The notes beneath the pieces were generated by a model that saw nothing but the letters and a program-made list of their open reading frames with translations, made no database searches and was not told the origin of the DNA. A stretch of DNA of 64,000 nt from Nitrospirota bacterium (GTDB lineage: Bacteria; Nitrospirota; Nitrospiria; Nitrospirales; Nitrospiraceae), in assembly GCA_030684575.1 (NCBI GenBank), contig JAUXVD010000022.1, forward strand, positions 7,501-71,500. Direction: 5' to 3'. A program made the position numbers and the translations under genes. Positions 51,420-61,588 of the stretch are shown one piece after another; within the stretch, counting starts at the first letter, position 1, and each line of letters begins with the position of its first letter.

Positions 51420-52715
51420 ATGACCTATTTGTCTGCCGTGAGCTTTCTCTTTCGCCTGCAAAAGCATGGCATTAAATTGGGTCTTGAGACGATGACGTCC
51501 CTGATGGGGCGACTCGGGATGCCGCAGAGCAAGTACCGCACGCTGCATATCGCCGGGACGAACGGAAAGGGCTCCACTGCGGCCATGACTGCCGCGATAT
51601 TGCAGGCAGCAGGGTATCGAGTGGGGCTCTATACCTCGCCTCACCTCGTGGAGTTTCGAGAGCGGATTCGCGTGAACGGCGAGATGATTGCGGAGTCGCA
51701 GGTGACACAATTGACCGAACGCATTCAGACCTTCTGTCAACCGGACCTGTCGCCGACCTTCTTTGAATATACGACGGCGATGGCGTTTCAGCACTTTGCC
51801 GACTCAGGGGTGGATGTGGCCGTGCTGGAAGTCGGGTTGGGTGGGCGCTTCGATGCGACGAATGTCGTGACTCCCTTGGCCTGTGCGGTGACGACGATTG
51901 GCCTCGATCATCAGGAATATCTGGGGACCACACTCGCCTCGATCGCGTTCGAGAAGGCCGGCATTATCAAACAGGGGGTGCCGGTGGTGCTGGGGCGGCT
52001 GGATGATGAGGCACGGCGCACGATCGAGCAGGTGGCTAAGGAGCGGCAAGCTCCGGTGTTTCGCCTGCAAGAAGACTTTCACACAGAGGGGACGGGGCCT
52101 GAGGACTTTTCCTATCGCGGCATGGGTGTTCACTATGACGAATTGGCCTGTGCCTTAGAGGGGCGACATCAACTGGATAACGCGGCCTGTGCGTTGGCGC
52201 TTTTGGGTGCGGCATCCCCTCAAGGGATTGCGGTCACGGCTGAAGCGGTACGGGCGGGCTTGCTGGCGGTCGACTGGGCCGGGCGATTGGAGGTGGTCGA
52301 TCACGATCCGACGATCCTGCTGGATGGCGCACATAATCCCGCTGCCGCCAGGGTTTTGGCTCACTACCTCACCGAGTATGCCGGATCTCATCCGTCCCGC
52401 CCTGTCGTCCTGGTCCTTGGCATGATGCGCGATAAGGACCATCGAGGGTTTGTCGAGCCGCTGAAGGGCCTGGTGGATGAAGTCGTGTTGACACAGGCGG
52501 ATCTTCCCCGTTCATTCACCGCGCAGGAACTTCGAGCTGCGCTCGATAGTGTGTTGCCGCATTCACATGTCATGTCCTCGCTCGGTGCGGCGATGGCCTT
52601 GGCCAGACAGCTGGCCACACCGGATGGGCTGATCTGCGTTACGGGCTCGCTCATGCTGGTGGGTGAGTGTAAGGCCTGGATCCGTGGCTGTGGACTGTCG
52701 CCGCTTCGGGGCTGA
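51420..52715 (+). CDS. folC: Bifunctional folylpolyglutamate synthase/dihydrofolate synthase, 431 aa
   Basis: Adds glutamate to dihydropteroate and folates. The P-loop is IAGTNGKGSTAAM (residues 46-53), followed by YTSPHLVEFRERIRVNG and VLEVGLGGRFDATNV, then TTIGLDHQEYLG with the Mg and Glu-binding residues. The C-terminal Mur-ligase domain has EVVDHDPTILLDGAHNPAAA. The second folate-pathway enzyme in the window, with FolB at 43-44 kb. Its stop is one base before the lptD start. Confidence 0.95.
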   Translation: MTYLSAVSFLFRLQKHGIKLGLETMTSLMGRLGMPQSKYRTLHIAGTNGKGSTAAMTAAILQAAGYRVGLYTSPHLVEFRERIRVNGEMIAESQVTQLTERIQTFCQPDLSPTFFEYTTAMAFQHFADSGVDVAVLEVGLGGRFDATNVVTPLACAVTTIGLDHQEYLGTTLASIAFEKAGIIKQGVPVVLGRLDDEARRTIEQVAKERQAPVFRLQEDFHTEGTGPEDFSYRGMGVHYDELACALEGRHQLDNAACALALLGAASPQGIAVTAEAVRAGLLAVDWAGRLEVVDHDPTILLDGAHNPAAARVLAHYLTEYAGSHPSRPVVLVLGMMRDKDHRGFVEPLKGLVDEVVLTQADLPRSFTAQELRAALDSVLPHSHVMSSLGAAMALARQLATPDGLICVTGSLMLVGECKAWIRGCGLSPLRG

Positions 52716-52716
52716 T

Positions 52717-55182
52717 ATGACAGGCATGGTGAGGCGGTTATCCAGGTGTCTGGCCGGTTGGTTGCTGGTGGGGCTGCTGTTCCCGGTCCTTGGGCATGCC
52801 GTGGGGAATCAGGCTAAGTCCGTTCCAGTGGCGACATCCTCAGGTGGGCTCCCGCTCGATATCACTGCAGAACGAATCGATTATCTCCAAGAGCAAGAGA
52901 CCTACGAAGCCAATGGCTCGGTGGTGGTGAATCAGGGCACCATGCGTCTCACGGCCGATCACATGACGATTCATGCCTTGCCCGGCGTCGTGATCGCCAC
53001 GGGCCATGTCAGGCTCATCGATCCCAAAGCCGACCTCGCGGCCGAACGGTTGGAACTCAATGTGAATACCGAAGCGGGGGTGGTCACCCATGGGCGGGTC
53101 TATCTCAAAGCCTCGAATACCTCAGTCGAGGGTCGCCTCATGCAGCGGTTTTCAGAAGACCATTATCGGGTGAAAGAGGGCCGGTTTACGAACTGCGATG
53201 CGCAGGAGGGTGAGACGCCGGCCTGGCGGTTTGAGTTTAAAGATCTTGATCTGAATGCGGGCGATCACGTGGGCTTTACCGGCGGATGGCTCTGTGTGAA
53301 CGATGTTCCGGTGGTTCCGATTCCCACGATGACCTATCCGCTCTCCAGTCGACGGAGTGGGTTTCTCATTCCGAATATCGGGTACGACAATCGATTCGGG
53401 ACGCACCTCCAGGAAAGTTTTTATTGGGCCATCAATCCCAGCCAGGATCTGACGATCTCTCCTTCGTATTACAGCAGTCTCGGCTATGGAAGCGATTTCG
53501 AGTATCGCTATGTCCTGGACCAGAAATCGAGAGGGCAATGGTTTATCAGTTATCTGCAGCAGACGAAATTGCCGAATGTGTCAGGCGTCACCGATAACGG
53601 GGGCAGCGCGTCACAATCCCGCGCCCTCATCGCCGGGACCCATACCCAGCAGTTCACGCCGGATTTGTTGCTGCGCGCTCAGATAAGTTTTGTGACCGAT
53701 CCAAACTACCTGCAGCAACTCAGCAACTCAGGTGCTCAACGGGCGCTCCCGAGCAGTGAGAATAATATCTTAGCCACGCAGCGGCTGCCCTATGGGAACC
53801 TCTATTTTCTCGGTCAATACCTGCAGCCTCTCCAGGCGGGAGGTAAGGATACGTTCCAGCGGTTGCCGGAAACCGGCTATAGCCTTCCCAACCTGTCGCT
53901 CTTCAACTCGCCGCTGCTCCTTGGGTTGGACAGTAATTATGTGAACTTCTATCGTGAGCAGGGCTTTACGCTCAACCGGGTGGATGTGATGCCCGGTCTC
54001 ACCACCGATGTCATCGACTTGGGGCACATCATCGGGCTGACACCGCAAGTGAAGGTCCGGGAGGTCTATTACACTCGCGGCGTTGAGTCGAGTAATAGTC
54101 AGCATCGAGAGACGTTGTGGGCCGGCCTTGACGCAACCTCGAAACTCAGTCGACGATTCGGAGTGAAAGACGGTGGCTCGTTCCTGCATACGCTCGAACC
54201 GAGCGTCGTCTACGAGTATGTGCCGCCTACGGATCAGTCGAAGATTACGCAGATCGATCAGGTGGACGATCTGCCGAAGAAGAATTTGCTGACCTATGCC
54301 CTCCGCAGCCGGTTGCTGGAACAAGCGGGCAGCAGCAGTTTTAATTGGCTGGATTTCACGATGGCGCAGAGTTATCACGTGGGTGCGACGCAAACGAGAG
54401 CGCGTGATTTTACTCCGGGGGCCTCTCCGCAGCTCGGATCGATTACGCAACCGCTGCAGCCGGCGACGGTGGCCATTGACGGCAAGAAACTGTCCGACCT
54501 CTGGATGCGGGCCGTGATCGGTAATACGACGCCGCAGTTCACGCCGGCTCAGTTAGCAGGAGCCGCATTCGGTCGTGGCGCCGGGGTTGTCCCCGGTCAG
54601 CAGCCGGCCCTCAATCAGTATCTGACCATCGATACGTTTATCGATCCCTACCGATCCACGGTGAGTCAATTCAATACCGACCTTCGGGTGCAGCAGTCGA
54701 ACTACTGGTATATGGAGGTCGGACAGCGATTTTCTCGCGACGGAAACCGTGTCCGACGTGGGGACATCTGGAATCCCATTTCGTTCAATGAGGTCTATGC
54801 CCCGACGACAGAGATCCAGTTTGTCACGGCAGGCGGTGGGTTTCGAACGCCCTGGGGTTGGACGATCGGCGCCAAGGGTTACTACGATGTGAAGAACGGC
54901 AAGAGCCCTGAATACGATGTGGTTGCGCTCTACCAGAATCCCTGCAAATGTTGGTCTCTGGGGCTCTACTATCTACAGTTCCCAGACCGTGCGCAGTACA
55001 ACTTCATGTTGAGCCTGACGGGCATTGGTTGGACGGAAAACTTCGGTACAGCGGTGCTCCGAAGTATTCTCAGCCCGCTGCTTGTAGGGGAGAAAGGTCT
55101 GCCCTGGGCCGCGCCAGGTGGGCCATATGGAAGGGCACAGTCGCTTCTGCCCCAGACTGGAATGGGAGGGGTGGCCCGGTGA
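52717..55182 (+). CDS. lptD: LPS assembly outer membrane protein LptD, 821 aa
   Basis: Inserts lipopolysaccharide into the outer leaflet of the outer membrane. A signal peptide (LAGWLLVGLLFPVLGHA) is followed by an OstA/LptA-like jelly-roll domain (about residues 35-170: LPLDITAERIDYLQEQETYE, ANGSVVVNQGTMRLTADHM) and then a large beta-barrel (about 190-821) with alternating aromatic strands. The Cys pairs of E. coli LptD are not obvious. The start (ATG 52717) lies one base past the folC stop. It confirms a Gram-negative envelope with LPS. Confidence 0.92.
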   Translation: MTGMVRRLSRCLAGWLLVGLLFPVLGHAVGNQAKSVPVATSSGGLPLDITAERIDYLQEQETYEANGSVVVNQGTMRLTADHMTIHALPGVVIATGHVRLIDPKADLAAERLELNVNTEAGVVTHGRVYLKASNTSVEGRLMQRFSEDHYRVKEGRFTNCDAQEGETPAWRFEFKDLDLNAGDHVGFTGGWLCVNDVPVVPIPTMTYPLSSRRSGFLIPNIGYDNRFGTHLQESFYWAINPSQDLTISPSYYSSLGYGSDFEYRYVLDQKSRGQWFISYLQQTKLPNVSGVTDNGGSASQSRALIAGTHTQQFTPDLLLRAQISFVTDPNYLQQLSNSGAQRALPSSENNILATQRLPYGNLYFLGQYLQPLQAGGKDTFQRLPETGYSLPNLSLFNSPLLLGLDSNYVNFYREQGFTLNRVDVMPGLTTDVIDLGHIIGLTPQVKVREVYYTRGVESSNSQHRETLWAGLDATSKLSRRFGVKDGGSFLHTLEPSVVYEYVPPTDQSKITQIDQVDDLPKKNLLTYALRSRLLEQAGSSSFNWLDFTMAQSYHVGATQTRARDFTPGASPQLGSITQPLQPATVAIDGKKLSDLWMRAVIGNTTPQFTPAQLAGAAFGRGAGVVPGQQPALNQYLTIDTFIDPYRSTVSQFNTDLRVQQSNYWYMEVGQRFSRDGNRVRRGDIWNPISFNEVYAPTTEIQFVTAGGGFRTPWGWTIGAKGYYDVKNGKSPEYDVVALYQNPCKCWSLGLYYLQFPDRAQYNFMLSLTGIGWTENFGTAVLRSILSPLLVGEKGLPWAAPGGPYGRAQSLLPQTGMGGVAR

Positions 55183-55316
55183 GTCGATGGTGCCGTGGAG
55201 CCGCGCGCGGCGCGTCGCGCATCGGCTCGATGGATTTGACTCCCCGAAGAGGGCTGGTATACGATGCCCTATCGATTTGAAATTTATTCCCGTACTCAGC
55301 GAAGGAGGAATACGAC

Positions 55317-55664
55317 GTGGCTGGTGATGCACTGAAAGTTGAAGATGGAACGTGGGATGCCGATGTCATGAAGTCCACTGAACTGGTGATGGTCGACTTC
55401 TGGGCGGTTTGGTGTGGCCCCTGCCAAATGGTCGCTCCGATTATCGAGGAATTGGCTAAAGAATATGCCGGGAAAATGAAGGTGCGGAAGCTCAATACCG
55501 ATGAGAATCCGGAAGTGGCAGGCCGCTATCAGGTCATGAGTATCCCGACGATTCTGTTTTTCAAGAACGGCCAGGTCGTGGAAAAACTCGTTGGCGCACG
55601 ACCCAAGCGGCAGTTCAAAGAAATGATCGATTCCCTGCTGGCGCAACCAGCCGGCTCAGCCTAG
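55317..55664 (+). CDS. trxA: Thioredoxin, 115 aa
   Basis: Classical thioredoxin with the redox motif WCGPC at residues 32-36 ([20 protein letters not shown]), the cis-Pro in [13 protein letters not shown], and the closing [16 protein letters not shown]. The GTG start has GAAGGAGG upstream. It is cytoplasmic and would reduce ribonucleotide reductase (the class II enzyme at 35-37 kb has a C-terminal Cys pair) and other partners. recN follows after 20 bases. Confidence 0.94.
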   Translation: MAGDALKVEDGTWDADVMKSTELVMVDFWAVWCGPCQMVAPIIEELAKEYAGKMKVRKLNTDENPEVAGRYQVMSIPTILFFKNGQVVEKLVGARPKRQFKEMIDSLLAQPAGSA

Positions 55665-55684
55665 GAATGTAGTCACCTGCCGCA

Positions 55685-57376
55685 ATGCTCTCCGAGTTGC
55701 GCATCGTCAATTTCGCGCTCATTGAGCAGCTCAGTCTCCAATTCCAGTCAGGGTTTATCGTCCTGACCGGGGAGACCGGGGCTGGCAAATCTCTCCTCAT
55801 CGATGCGATTGCGTTGCTGGTCGGTGGACGGGCCTCCACCGACCAGATTCGTACTGGTGAAGATGAGGCTCAGCTCGAAGCATCGTTCCACCTCCCGGAC
55901 ACCCATCCACTCCTCCAACGATTGCGGTCGCTAGACCTCATCGGTCAGCACGAGTCCGAACTGATTCTTCGGCGTGTCCTCTCCCGATCCGGTCGCCATC
56001 GCGTGTACCTCAACGGCAACCTCTGTCCCCTTCGTGTATTCGAAGAACTCGGGGGCACCCTCGTCGATATCCATGGTCAGCATGAGCAGCAATCGTTGTT
56101 GGTCACGGCCAAACAACTCGATGCCCTCGATGCGTTCGGACGCCTCCATGAGTTGCGTGGACGGTACGAGCAGACCTATCAGGGATGGAAAGATCTCCAC
56201 GCGCAGTTGGATGCCTTGCAGCATGAAGGTGTCGATCGTGCACGACTTGAAGATATGTTGCGGTTTCAGTCGCAGGAGATCGAGCAAGCCGGCTTGCTGC
56301 CCGATGAAGAAGAACGGGTTCGTCATGAGCGGCAGCGACTGGTCCATGCGAACCGGCTGAGGGAGTTGGCCCATGAGGCCTATGTGGAATTGCAGGCGGA
56401 TGAGCAGGCGGTCCTCACCAGGCTTGGGCGGATCGAACGGACCCTTGCAGAGCTGGCTCAGACCGACCCAGCAATGGGTGATTGTGAGCAGGTTGCTAAG
56501 GACTCCGCGATCCAGCTCAAAGAGCTTGCCGGACGGCTGCGCGATTATGCCGAACAGCTAGAGTTCGATCCGGACCGGTTGGCTGTTGTGGAGGACCGAC
56601 TCGATCTCATCCAGCAACTGAAGAAAAAGTATGGAGGGTCTGTCGAGGCAGTACTTGCGACGGGGAGACGGGTGCAGGAGGAGCTGCAGCTCTTGGAAAA
56701 TCGTGAGGAGCGTACCGCTGAGTTGACCGTACGGTTGGACGAAGCGGTTGGACGCCTTCGCACGCTCGCGCAGCAGCTGTCGAAGAAACGGATGGATGCA
56801 GCCAAGCGAATGACGGTGCTCGTGGGTGCGGAGCTGGTCGCATTGAAAATGGAGCAGGCTATTTTTCAGGTCACGGTTTCGAGTGATGAGTCGGATGAAG
56901 AGCTTGGACCGTCTGGGCGTGACCGAGCAGAGTTCCTGCTCTCAAGTAATCCTGGTGAGCCAGCGAGGCCGTTGGGACGAGTGGCCTCCGGCGGGGAACT
57001 ATCGAGGATTATGTTGGCGCTCAAAACTGTATTGGCCGAGATGGACCAGGTGCCGGTTGTGGTGTTCGATGAAATCGATACGGGTGTGGGCGGGGCGGTT
57101 GCTGCCGCTATGGGAACGAGGTTGCGCAAGCTCGGGTCGTTCCATCAAGTGTTCTGTATCACCCACCTTCCTCAGGTTGCTGCTCAAGCGGAGCATCATC
57201 TGCTGGTAGAAAAGGGACTGGAGAGTCAGCGCACATCTACGTCGGTTCGAGCGCTTAAAGGGATAGGACGAGAAGAGGAAATCGCCAGAATGTTGGGCGG
57301 ACTGACCATTACGAAAAAAGTACGTGAAACGGCAGCGGAACTCATTGCGGGGGCGAAGGGGAAACGGTCTGAGTGA
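55685..57376 (+). CDS. recN: DNA repair protein RecN, 563 aa
   Basis: SMC-like protein for double-strand break repair. Walker A is GETGAGKS at residues 29-36 at the N-terminus. The centre is a long coiled coil (about 150-350) broken by a hinge. The C-terminal half has the ABC signature in RVASGGELSRIMLALK and Walker B in VPVVVFDEIDTGVGG, followed by QVFCITHLPQVAAQAEHH (switch His). Length is normal. The gene starts 20 bases after trxA. Confidence 0.95.
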   Translation: MLSELRIVNFALIEQLSLQFQSGFIVLTGETGAGKSLLIDAIALLVGGRASTDQIRTGEDEAQLEASFHLPDTHPLLQRLRSLDLIGQHESELILRRVLSRSGRHRVYLNGNLCPLRVFEELGGTLVDIHGQHEQQSLLVTAKQLDALDAFGRLHELRGRYEQTYQGWKDLHAQLDALQHEGVDRARLEDMLRFQSQEIEQAGLLPDEEERVRHERQRLVHANRLRELAHEAYVELQADEQAVLTRLGRIERTLAELAQTDPAMGDCEQVAKDSAIQLKELAGRLRDYAEQLEFDPDRLAVVEDRLDLIQQLKKKYGGSVEAVLATGRRVQEELQLLENREERTAELTVRLDEAVGRLRTLAQQLSKKRMDAAKRMTVLVGAELVALKMEQAIFQVTVSSDESDEELGPSGRDRAEFLLSSNPGEPARPLGRVASGGELSRIMLALKTVLAEMDQVPVVVFDEIDTGVGGAVAAAMGTRLRKLGSFHQVFCITHLPQVAAQAEHHLLVEKGLESQRTSTSVRALKGIGREEEIARMLGGLTITKKVRETAAELIAGAKGKRSE

Positions 57377-57393
57377 GTGGGCGAGCTGTCAGG

Positions 57394-58536
57394 CTAGTCG
57401 GTAGGGGCTGTTGCTGTCGCCATTGCCGGAAGGCATGCTTTGCATTCCTGGATCACATGCGTAAAGAGTTCGGTCAACTTCGGTTCGAAGTGTGTGCCGG
57501 CATGCGCACGCATCTGTTGGCAGGCGTCATCAATTGAGAGGGGCGTTCGGCCGGGAAGCTCCGCGGTCAGATGGTCGAATGCTTGTGCCAGACATACAAT
57601 ACGGGCCAGTTGAGGAATGCCTTCTTCCTGCAGTCCATAGGGATAACCTGAGCCATCCCAGCGTTCATGGTGATAGGCAATGATCTGCCCCACCTCAGCC
57701 GGCAGCCCTAATGGCAACACGAGTTTCCCGCCCATTTCCGGGTGGAGACGATTGCCGACGGATTCCCCATCCATCGCGATTTCATCTTCGGCGAAGTGAT
57801 AGGTTTCAGGTCCGACCTTGCCGATGTCGTGGAGGAATGCGCCCAATGCCAGAGACTTTTGCTCAGCGGGCGTTAAGTTGATGCGGTTGGCTAAGAGGGT
57901 CGCGTAGAAGCTGACTCGGCTGCAGTGGTTGAGCAGCTGCCGATCTTTGGCCTCGAGCAGGTCTGAGAGCAGAGGGAGGAGCTGGCTTGGCATGGATTCA
58001 CAGCCGGATGCCGGCTCTGGCGTCGGCTTTCCGATCGCCTGGTATCCCACGAATAATTTCTTCCACGCCTGCGCGCCCTCGGCTTCTGTTCCCCAGAGTC
58101 CGGTCGATGTTCTGAGGAAATGTCTGAGGAAGTCGAGCCGTTGTTTCTTCTCGAGAGTTTGGTTGACGAGAGAAAGCAGTTCCGTGACATTGAAGGGCTT
58201 GAGCAGATAGCCTGCCGCGCCTTGGCGAATCCCTTCCATGGCGGATTTCAGGCTCCCGTATCCGGTGACCATGATGACTTCAACGTCGGCATGGTCATGT
58301 TTGATGTCTTGAAGGAGATCTAATCCTTGGCGGTCTGGAAGTTTCTGATCGAGTGTAATGAGGTCTATCGGCTCGGAGTTGAGCACGTCAAGAGCGGCAT
58401 TCGCTGATTCTGCGGCGTGGATTTTGAAGAAAGGTCTGAGAATAGCTGAAAGGGCGTCACGAGGTCCTGCTTCATCATCGATCACGAGCAAGGTCGGCAC
58501 ATTCTTCGCCGACTCAGGATTCACAGGTAAGGTCAT
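57394..58536 (-). CDS. Response regulator with HD-GYP output (c-di-GMP phosphodiesterase), 380 aa
   Basis: Receiver domain (residues 14-130) with phospho-acceptor Asp63 (LITLDQKLPDRQG), acidic pair in VIDDEAG and Lys in LLKPFN. The HD-GYP domain (about 185-360) has LHDIGK (HD at residues 236-237) and HHERWDGSGYP (289-299), the full catalytic and GYP motifs, so it should degrade cyclic di-GMP when phosphorylated. It lies beside an NtrC-type regulator and a kinase, and the PilZ proteins in the window would respond to the same messenger. Confidence 0.93.
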   Translation of the reverse strand: MTLPVNPESAKNVPTLLVIDDEAGPRDALSAILRPFFKIHAAESANAALDVLNSEPIDLITLDQKLPDRQGLDLLQDIKHDHADVEVIMVTGYGSLKSAMEGIRQGAAGYLLKPFNVTELLSLVNQTLEKKQRLDFLRHFLRTSTGLWGTEAEGAQAWKKLFVGYQAIGKPTPEPASGCESMPSQLLPLLSDLLEAKDRQLLNHCSRVSFYATLLANRINLTPAEQKSLALGAFLHDIGKVGPETYHFAEDEIAMDGESVGNRLHPEMGGKLVLPLGLPAEVGQIIAYHHERWDGSGYPYGLQEEGIPQLARIVCLAQAFDHLTAELPGRTPLSIDDACQQMRAHAGTHFEPKLTELFTHVIQECKACLPAMATATAPTD

Positions 58537-58754
58537 AGATGTCCTCTCCCGCTAACCGCGCACCGTCAAAGCCATTGGCGGTATTTAAAGCAAATTCCGT
58601 TCCATTTCAGTATGTTAGCTACTGGCATCAACCCGATGTGGCTTGCGATGCACGGTAGCCCATATGTAGATCCATTGAGCAAAAGACTACGTATATAGCG
58701 TAAAAAGCGTCAGCCAAATCGTGCAAAAATGACGCAGTAGGCTGAAGAACTGTG

Positions 58755-60182
58755 CTATTCCTGCACTATGGCCTGAGGTTCGGCGTTGACTTCCTGGTCT
58801 GGCCGGCCGATTCCCAACGTGTCCATGCGGTATTTCAGCATCCGGCGGCTGATTCCGAGCAGGTTGGCGGCATGAGTTTGGACATATCCTGTTCGTTTCA
58901 GGGCATCCAAGATAATTTCGCGCTCGAATTCCATGACGGCTTTTTCGAGCGATAGTCGCCCTGCGAGGGTGTCATCGCGCAGTGAGGTGGAGCGAGTATC
59001 GTTCTTTAGGATGGTCGGGAGATGTTCGGGGGTGATGGTGTCAGACCCCTTGGACCAAATGAATGCCTGCTCGATGATGTTCTCCATTTCCCGCACATTG
59101 CCAGGCCAGGGATAGCGGGAGAGAAGGTCGACGGCATCTTTGGAAAATTCTTGAGGCGGACGGTTTTCTTCCTCGATGCGCTTTGCCAGAAAATGTTTGG
59201 CGAGGAGGGGGACATCTTCACCCCGTTCACGGAGCGGAGGCAAATACAGCGCAATGACGTTGATACGGTAGTAGAGGTCTTCGCGGAATTGTCCTTTGCG
59301 AACGAGTTCTTCAAGATTCTTGTTTGTCGCGGTGACGATGCGCACATCCACCTTGATGGATTGCACCCCGCCGACTCTGGTGAATTCTCGTTCTTGCAAG
59401 ACGCGCAGCAGCTTGGCTTGTGTCATGGCGCTGAGGTCGCCGATCTCGTCGAGGAAGAGCGTGCCGGTATTCGCGAGTTCAAATTGTCCGACTCGGCGGG
59501 CTGTGGCATCCGTGAACGAGCCTTTCTCATGGCCGAAGAGCTCACTCTCGATGAGCGTTTCGGGAAGGGCGGCACAATTGAGCGCGATGAAGGGCCGTTC
59601 GCGCCTGCCGCTATTGTAATGGAGCGCCTTCGCGACCAGCTCCTTTCCCGTTCCGCTCTCTCCGGAAATAAACACGGTGGTGCGGCTGTCGGCGACTTGT
59701 TCGATTTTGGTGTAGATGTCTTGCATCGACGGGCTCTTGCCGATCAGATTGTGAAAGGCATACCGTCGAACGACTTGCGCGCGGAGCTGTTTCACCTCCC
59801 GCTGGAGTTCGTGATCCTTGAGTGCGCGATCGACAATGATGCGGAGCTCTTCTACGTCGAAGGGTTTCGAGAGGTAGTCAGCGGCGCCGAACTTCATGGC
59901 GTCGACGGCAGTTTTTACCGACTTGGTGCCAGTCAGCATGATGACCGGCGCCGGCCGGTCTTCGGCGCGTATGGTTTGGAGTAACGCCAGCCCGTCGGTG
60001 CCAGGCAGGATGACGTCGAGGAGGACCAGATGGGGCGCTTCCTTGCGGAAGAGCTCGAGTCCCTCTTGGGCGTCTGCGGCTTGGATCGTTTCGTAGGCTG
60101 GCTCGAGTACCGCTTTCAATGAGGCCCGAACCCGGGCCTCATCATCGATCAACAGGATTCGCTTTTTCATGCTGGTGTCCAT
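58755..60182 (-). CDS. Sigma-54-dependent NtrC-family response regulator, 475 aa
   Basis: Receiver domain with Asp56 (LVLLDVILPGTDGL), acidic pair in LLIDDEARV and Lys in YLSKPF. The AAA+ core has Walker A GESGTGKE, the sigma-54-contact loop reads FGHEKGSFTDATARR (GSFTDA, a variant of GAFTGA), Walker B is in GTLFLDEIGDLS, and RYPWPGNVREMENI is the sensor II region. A Fis-type helix-turn-helix ends it (AANLLGISRRMLKYRMDTLG). It activates sigma-54 promoters when phosphorylated, probably by the histidine kinase whose gene lies 13 bases upstream. Confidence 0.93.
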   Translation of the reverse strand: MDTSMKKRILLIDDEARVRASLKAVLEPAYETIQAADAQEGLELFRKEAPHLVLLDVILPGTDGLALLQTIRAEDRPAPVIMLTGTKSVKTAVDAMKFGAADYLSKPFDVEELRIIVDRALKDHELQREVKQLRAQVVRRYAFHNLIGKSPSMQDIYTKIEQVADSRTTVFISGESGTGKELVAKALHYNSGRRERPFIALNCAALPETLIESELFGHEKGSFTDATARRVGQFELANTGTLFLDEIGDLSAMTQAKLLRVLQEREFTRVGGVQSIKVDVRIVTATNKNLEELVRKGQFREDLYYRINVIALYLPPLRERGEDVPLLAKHFLAKRIEEENRPPQEFSKDAVDLLSRYPWPGNVREMENIIEQAFIWSKGSDTITPEHLPTILKNDTRSTSLRDDTLAGRLSLEKAVMEFEREIILDALKRTGYVQTHAANLLGISRRMLKYRMDTLGIGRPDQEVNAEPQAIVQE

Positions 60183-60195
60183 TGGGTGTTGGCGA

Positions 60196-61473
60196 TTATG
60201 CGGGCAAGGCCGGTAGGCTCACGAAAAACGTCGTACCGATACCGACTGCACTCTTTACCCGGATCTCGCCGTGATGTTCTTGAATAATTTGATGGACAAT
60301 CGTCAAGCCGAGTCCCGTTCCTTCGTGTTCTCCGCTTTCGTGTTTGGTCGTGAAAAATGGGTCAAAAATATGTTCGAGATTGATCTCTTGGATTCCCTCA
60401 CCGGTATCCTCGATCTCGATGTGGGCCCAGACGTTCCCTCCCGGCTTCACCACTGTTCTGGTTTGAACACGTAACCGCCCACCCGCCCCTGCCATCGAGT
60501 CTATGGCATTGAGGAGGAGATTGAGCAGGACCTGCTTGATCTGTTGTCGATCCAGCATGACACGAGGCAGGTCAGACGCCAACTCTTTTTCAATCTTGAT
60601 CCCACGGCTGTCCGCCTTCACGTCGATGAAATAGAGACAGGAGGCGACAAGATCGTTGAAGTCTTCGTCCGTCAGTTTGGGTTCCATGTACCGGGCGTAG
60701 TCGAGAATTTCCTGGATCAATCGCTCGATTCGATACACATCGTCGAGCACGACTTTGCTGAATTCCTGAATAAATTGCGGGTCATCTTTTCGTTCAGGGG
60801 CCAACTGGATAAAGGTTTTAATCGAGGTGAGGGGGTTTCTGATTTCATGAGCGAAGCCGCCGGCGATCGTCTCAAGGGATTTCAGCCGATCCGTCCGCTT
60901 CATCAGTGTGTGTGAGCGATGCAGGTCTTCGTACAGCACAATGGTGTCGAGTGCATTAGTCGCAGTTTGTGCCAGTGCGGCGAGCAGGGTCTTATTCAGC
61001 GGCTGTCCTGTCGTGAGAGGGACTGCTGCGCCGAGGACGCTGAAGGCAATGAGACGGCCTTTGTTGAGATGCGGCACGATGCGGGAGGCCTGCATCGATT
61101 CCAGCGCCCTGCATGCGTCGGCTCCGAAGTCGGGGTCTTGGAGGTCGATCGCCGAGTCGACCTGTGCCATGATCCGGTTGGTGGCGAGCAGGTGGTGAGG
61201 CAAGGGATGGCTCACGGCCATCGTTGGAGGAATACAGGCGAGGGTATCCGACCCAACCATGTTGGCGCAGCGATAACATTCGTGTTCGCGGTCCAGGACG
61301 AATAACACACCATGGGTCGTCATCCCTACTCGACAGAGTTCTTGGATAATGCGATTGCCGATGGTGGGCAGGTCTGTCATCGTGCCCAGGTCTGACGCAA
61401 ACTGTGTGACGATAGTTAAGAGCTCACTGGAAGACAATGCTGAAAAGTCGGTATTCGATGGGGGTGGCGTCAT
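60196..61473 (-). CDS. Sensor histidine kinase with N-terminal GAF domain, 425 aa
   Basis: GAF domain (about residues 15-185), with no membrane helix, so it senses a cytoplasmic signal. H-box is GGFAHEIRNPLTSIKTFI (His209), N-box in LLNLLLNAIDSMAG, G1 in DTGEGIQ, F-box in HIFDPFFTTK, and G2 in GTGLGLTIVHQIIQEHHG. It is 13 bases upstream of the NtrC-type regulator and most likely its partner. The layout resembles the NtrB/AtoS group of kinases for sigma-54 regulators. Confidence 0.93.
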   Translation of the reverse strand: MTPPPSNTDFSALSSSELLTIVTQFASDLGTMTDLPTIGNRIIQELCRVGMTTHGVLFVLDREHECYRCANMVGSDTLACIPPTMAVSHPLPHHLLATNRIMAQVDSAIDLQDPDFGADACRALESMQASRIVPHLNKGRLIAFSVLGAAVPLTTGQPLNKTLLAALAQTATNALDTIVLYEDLHRSHTLMKRTDRLKSLETIAGGFAHEIRNPLTSIKTFIQLAPERKDDPQFIQEFSKVVLDDVYRIERLIQEILDYARYMEPKLTDEDFNDLVASCLYFIDVKADSRGIKIEKELASDLPRVMLDRQQIKQVLLNLLLNAIDSMAGAGGRLRVQTRTVVKPGGNVWAHIEIEDTGEGIQEINLEHIFDPFFTTKHESGEHEGTGLGLTIVHQIIQEHHGEIRVKSAVGIGTTFFVSLPALPA

Positions 61474-61588
61474 AACGAAGAGGGAGCACGGTGGTGCCTG
61501 GTGAGAGCCATCGAGATGTGCATATTGCGCATGAATGGTCTACGTGTTCAAAGATGTACAGGCGGGAGTATACACGGCACGGGCACGT

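Noticed and set aside
58537-58754. Sigma-54 type promoter before the HD-GYP and NtrC genes
   Set aside because: GG and GC elements with the right spacing were not found.
59022-59984. 320-codon plus open frame
   Set aside because: Shadow of the NtrC-type regulator, whose motifs are complete.
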